Source: Phallusia fumigata (taxonomy: Eukaryota; Chordata; Ascidiacea; Phlebobranchia; Ascidiidae). From it: a stretch of 20,403 nt of DNA. Below the pieces are notes generated by a model. That model worked only from the letters and a program-made list of their open reading frames with translations. It did no database searches and was not told the DNA's origin. How positions within the stretch are numbered: the first letter of the stretch is position 1; each line of letters begins with the position of its first letter. The translations under genes were made by a program, and so were the position numbers. Positions 18,009 through 20,403 of this stretch are shown here, in pieces. Where the stretch lies: NCBI GenBank assembly GCA_008931825.1, contig QXVZ01033702.1, positions 1 to 20,403 of the forward strand. Direction: 5' to 3'.

Positions 18009-18538
18009 TGCTGGGCAATTACAACAAATATAACAATGTAAAGTATATTGTTATATTTGCAGTTTGTTCATTAACTGTAGGGAGTCTATTTTGCATCATC
18101 ATTCACCGTCGTATCCAGTAATGCTTAACTTGATGGAAAAAAAGTTATTTGAAATTGATCGGGGAACATCTAAGCTTTACGAGCGGCATCCCGGTGGAGA
18201 AACACTGAATTGAGGAAAGCACAGTTCACGAATCAGCCAGGTATTAATTCAATATGGCGCCGTCGGAAAACACCACGACCTAGTAATCTACGGCTTAACA
18301 GCCCGACAAAGGTCAAGAATGCCGTCGGCTTTTGCGGAAAATTAGCTCGCCAGACTGGCGCAAAAACTCTACCTTCGACTGGTCGTATGTTCGCTAATTA
18401 TCCGTGGGCGTGTCTTCAGATGTTCCCGTTTCCTCGGTGCGCGAGCTGGCACCGACGAGCAACTTCCACGGGCATGTAAAGGTCACAACTTGCTACTTGA
18501 CGTAACACAACGTCACCGGTGCACCGAAATAGACACTA

Positions 18539-18768
18539 GTTGGCCGAGCGCGGTTTGCGGCGGACTGAGCCCTGGAGAGTCGTGCTTGCTTGGCGCAACA
18601 GCCGATTAAACTGTTTACGTTCGATTCCCGTGGGTCTCGCGATCTATTTTGGGCCGAGTTTCAACCGGCTAAGCGGATTACGTCAACTGATAAAGACCGG
18701 ACGCTTGTTGTTGTTTGCTCGATAAGAAGATTTTGACAGAATGCGTTCGAATCTCGTGTCAACACCGA
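18539..18768 (+). repeat. Double tRNA-Leu/Ser-like unit (right haplotype copy)
   Basis: Near-identical to 16871-17100 within the duplicated block, with the same A and B boxes. It is counted separately only because of the assembly duplication. Confidence 0.4.
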
Positions 18769-18850
18769 TCTCACGTTAAGTTATGTTTGACGCAAGTAGC
18801 TGGATATTTTTGGAGTTGCGCAGAAGTTGGTTCAATCTTGTTGTACTTAC

Positions 18851-18965
18851 GTTTTCTGGGACAGGCGCTCCTGCCAAGTTCATAAACGACATGACGCAAA
18901 TTGGAATCCAACACGCAAGATCGGTCGCAACCAAATACGAAATACGACGTAGCATCGAATTTTGC
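18851..18965 (-). CDS. RXFP/LGR-like GPCR, TM6 exon (right copy)
   Basis: A 115-base exon with acceptor ATTATTTCAG and donor GTAAGT. One base completes the Arg codon from the TM5 exon, then 38 codons follow: Q-N-S-M-L-R-R at the end of loop 3, TM6 with the class A switch motif C-W-I-P (ISYLVATDLACWIPICVMSF), and extracellular loop 3 ending P-V-P-E-N in phase 0. Loop 3 is short for the family. This copy directly follows the TM5 exon (intron 18966-19217) without an N between them, so the TM5-TM6 linkage is real. It differs from the left copy by one silent change (Cys TGT versus TGC). Confidence 0.88.
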
Positions 18966-19217
18966 CTGAAATAATTCAATGTTCAATTATCATCAAAATG
19001 AAATATTTTATTTCTGGCATGTGTCCAATTACAAATTTTTTTAATAACTAGGTTATCTAATTTAAATCATTAAGCAATCTGCCAACAAATTTTACAGCAA
19101 CGCAAACCCTTTTCCAAAAAAGTTTTCCATTCTAATGACACAATGGGTAAATGCACACTTGATAATTATTACCTCACTAATATAGCATGGTTAAGTGTTG
19201 TAAGGTGGTTTGCTCAC

Positions 19218-19315
19218 CTGCTTCGCCGGGTTTTTGTCGAATTTGTCTTGTAGAAGATATACACGTAAGATGCGACGATGTAGATAAAAGCAGCAAAGTT
19301 GAAAATGATGATCAC
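19218..19315 (-). CDS. RXFP/LGR-like GPCR, TM5 exon
   Basis: This exon encodes transmembrane helix 5 and the beginning of intracellular loop 3. Reading leftward, the acceptor is GCGGCAG and the donor after CGAAGCAG is GTGAGC. The frame gives 32 codons plus two bases (AG). The family signature is N-x-A-A-F-I-x-I-V-x-S-Y followed by F-Y, as in relaxin receptors. The basic stretch K-T-R-R-S-R spans the junction to the TM6 exon: AG plus the first base G of the next exon makes Arg. The plus-strand frame over the same bases is a shadow. Confidence 0.85.
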
Positions 19316-19398
19316 CTGCCGCAAAAATCATGCAATAAAAATGTTGCTTTTCAACTAAATATCGAGTTTACATTCACCACAATATAATTTTTATCAGA

Positions 19399-19620
19399 AA
19401 AAGGGTTCCTAACTAAGGGTATACCCGTACCCCAATGGGTACAATGTCTGTTTCCTGGGGGTACCCGGATACTAAATCAGATACTACATAACATCTGTAA
19501 CATCCACACAATTTCTTTTGTTGTTTAAACAGGAGAAAAACAATTATTCTTAGGAAATAACAGAAGGGAATAGTTGGTGATTTCAAAGGGAAAGTCCCAC
19601 CTAGAAACGTTTTTAGAACA
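19399..19620. mobile_element. GGGTACCC-bearing hAT/MITE-like fragment
   Basis: AAGGGTTCCTAACTAAGGG followed by TACCCGTACCCCAATGGGTAC and CTGGGGGTACCCGG resembles the left end of hAT-type MITEs that carry GGTTCCTAAC and repeated GGGTACCC blocks. The right terminus is not identified. Repeated at 19962-20183 in the duplicated block. Confidence 0.35.
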
Positions 19621-19631
19621 AAAATTTACAN

Positions 19632-20193
19632 ATTAAGCAATCTGCCAACAAATTTTACAGCAACGCAAACCCTTTTCCAAAAAAGTTTTCCATTCTAATG
19701 ACACAATGGGTAAATGCACACTTGATAATTATTACCTCACTAATATAGCATGGTTAAGTGTTGTAAGGTGGTTTGCTCACCTGCTTCGCCGGGTTTTTGT
19801 CGAATTTGTCTTGTAGAAGATATACACGTAAGATGCGACGATGTAGATAAAAGCAGCAAAGTTGAAAATGATGATCACCTGCCGCAAAAATCATGCAATA
19901 AAAATGTTGCTTTTCAACTAAATATCGAGTTTACATTCACCACAATATAATTTTTATCAGAAAAAGGGTTCCTAACTAAGGGTATACCCGTACCCCAATG
20001 GGTACAATGTCTGTTTCCTGGGGGTACCCGGATACTAAATCAGATACTACATAACATCTGTAACATCCACACAATTTCTTTTGTTGTTTAAACAGGAGAA
20101 AAACAATTATTCTTAGGAAATAACAGAAGGGAATAGTTGGTGATTTCAAAGGGAAAGTCCCACCTAGAAACGTTTTTAGAACAAAAATTTACA
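19632..20193 (+). repeat. 562-bp direct duplication, right copy
   Basis: Partner of 19069-19630. Unique sequence resumes at 20194. Confidence 0.92.
19781..19878 (-). CDS. RXFP/LGR-like GPCR, TM5 exon (copy beyond the N at 19631)
   Basis: A 98-base exon that looks identical to the one at 19218-19315. It has an acceptor ending GCGGCAG and a donor GTGAGC. It encodes TM5 (VIIIFNFAAFIYIVASYVYI, then F-Y-K) and the start of intracellular loop 3 (T-N-S-T-K-T-R-R-S). It starts in phase 0 and leaves two bases (AG). The 562-base block containing it is repeated directly on the other side of the single N, so this is probably the same exon assembled twice. It is the first (most 5') receptor exon that can be recognised with confidence in this window. 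Confidence 0.8.
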
Positions 20194-20228
20194 TAAAACT
20201 AATAATGGCGCCAATAAAGATATATTAC

Positions 20229-20402
20229 ATAAAAGCCAGCCACGATTGCCAAAGTCATCTTTAATCCAATTTCGGGCGTACAAAGGCGAGTATGAGTTGG
20301 CGCTAGTCCCAATTTCGTTCTGCTCCGACCCTTATAGGGATTCATTAGTCCACAGTCCAATTGGCAGCAATCTTTGGCAACGTTTGAAATGATTAATTCC
20401 TG
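20229..20402 (-). CDS. Possible upstream exon of the GPCR (ECL2 region), uncertain
   Basis: A minus-strand frame is open from the window edge to a GTAATA donor at 20223-20228. It ends in phase 0, which fits the phase-0 start of the TM5 exon. Its last part reads H-T-R-L-C-T-P-E-I-G followed by hydrophobic residues L-A-I-V-A-G-F-Y. The Cys and its spacing to the TM5 Asn resemble the ECL2-to-TM5 segment of LGR-type receptors. Against this, no TM4 is visible upstream, the donor is weak and the left part does not look like a receptor. It could be plain intron. Confidence 0.22.
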
Positions 20403-20403
20403 G

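Larger units (their letters stand above)
17397..19063 (+). repeat. 1.66-kb direct duplication, right copy
   Basis: Right partner of the block at 15733-17395. Its three differences inside exons are all synonymous, as expected for alleles of a functional gene. The right copy continues without a gap into the TM5 region. Confidence 0.9.
19069..19630 (+). repeat. 562-bp direct duplication, left copy
   Basis: A 562-base block that looks identical to 19632-20193, separated from it by one N at 19631. It contains the TM5 exon and the GGGTACCC-bearing element. Lack of visible divergence argues for an assembly join rather than an old duplication. Confidence 0.92.
15599..20403 (-). other. Gene span (3' part): relaxin-receptor/LGR-type class A GPCR
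   Basis: Overall locus of a seven-transmembrane receptor read leftward from beyond the right edge. Exons inside the window give TM5, TM6, TM7 plus helix 8, and the cytoplasmic tail. Joined by splice phase (2, 0, 2), they form one open frame ending at 15599. The match is to the RXFP1/2 subfamily of leucine-rich-repeat GPCRs: TM5 carries N-F-A-A-F-I with S-Y and F-Y, TM6 carries T-D-L-A-C-W-I-P-I, and TM7 carries L-P-I-N-S-A-L-N-P-L-L-Y. Vertebrate members bind relaxin/INSL3-type hormones at the plasma membrane and signal mainly through Gs and cAMP. The ligand here cannot be inferred. The DRY motif, TM1-4 and the LRR ectodomain are not in the window. TM5, TM6 and TM7 each occur twice because of duplicated assembly joins at the Ns. 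LGR4-6 or glycoprotein-hormone receptors are less likely, because the TM7 motif L-P-I-N-S-A-L-N-P fits RXFP better. Confidence 0.85.

Noticed and set aside
19187-19387. 66-codon plus frame with several Cys, repeated at 19750-19950
   Set aside because: Shadow of the TM5 exon on the other strand; repeated by the assembly duplication.
1-20403. Prokaryotic operon, phage or defence system
   Set aside because: There are no long contiguous genes, ribosome-binding sites or operon layout. The recognised gene has spliceosomal introns.

Overview
This is eukaryotic, most likely invertebrate animal, nuclear DNA. The evidence is split coding exons with GT-AG introns, tRNA-derived SINE-like units, hAT-type transposon ends, and no bacterial-style dense genes. 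The only confidently recognised gene is on the minus strand at the right end. It is the 3' part of a class A GPCR of the leucine-rich-repeat/relaxin-receptor type (RXFP1/2-like). Exons for TM5, TM6, TM7 with helix 8, and the C-terminal tail can be read with canonical splice sites and matching phases. Its N-terminal part (LRR ectodomain, TM1-4) must lie beyond base 20403. High apparent heterozygosity, very short candidate introns and a relaxin-receptor-like gene would suit a tunicate or another marine invertebrate, but the species is a guess.

The window is assembled draft sequence. Three single Ns (7818, 17396, 19631) are each flanked by direct copies of the same sequence: about 115 bp, about 1.66 kb and 562 bp. 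The 115-bp and 562-bp pairs look identical. The 1.66-kb pair differs by scattered substitutions and small indels, and its three coding differences are all silent. This is the signature of contig ends or haplotypes that were not merged, so the apparent double set of TM5, TM6 and TM7 exons is probably one set.

Layout: 1-2160 has no recognisable gene, only open minus-strand stretches beside good splice signals, including a speculative chain of micro-exons at 1273-2157. 2160-6740 is mostly unrecognised, with GC-rich patches carrying CRE (TGACGTCA) and CCAAT motifs. 6743-6994 (minus) holds an 83-codon frame that reads like protein. 7540-8110 is a GC-rich putative promoter with a clear TATA box. 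8110-11460 is mostly unrecognised, with a GC-rich cluster of TGACGC motifs near 9.4-9.8 kb and a SINE remnant at 11.1 kb. 11464-12830 carries one exon-like stretch behind a strong acceptor and several ambiguous open frames. 12963-13416 (plus) is a compact candidate gene: TATA-like box, ATG, two short introns, stop and ATTAAA signal, encoding about 90 residues of unknown family. 14296-14489 is a hAT-type MITE. 15271-15343 is a tRNA-derived SINE-like head. 15599-20403 is the receptor gene, whose introns hold a hAT terminal sequence, a perfect hairpin, a double tRNA-Leu/Ser-like unit and a GGGTACCC-bearing element.

Nothing here shows a defence system, CRISPR array, phage or bacterial operon. The most notable points are the receptor, the duplicated joins, the strong excess of CRE octamers (at least nine in 20 kb) and the unknown compact gene.
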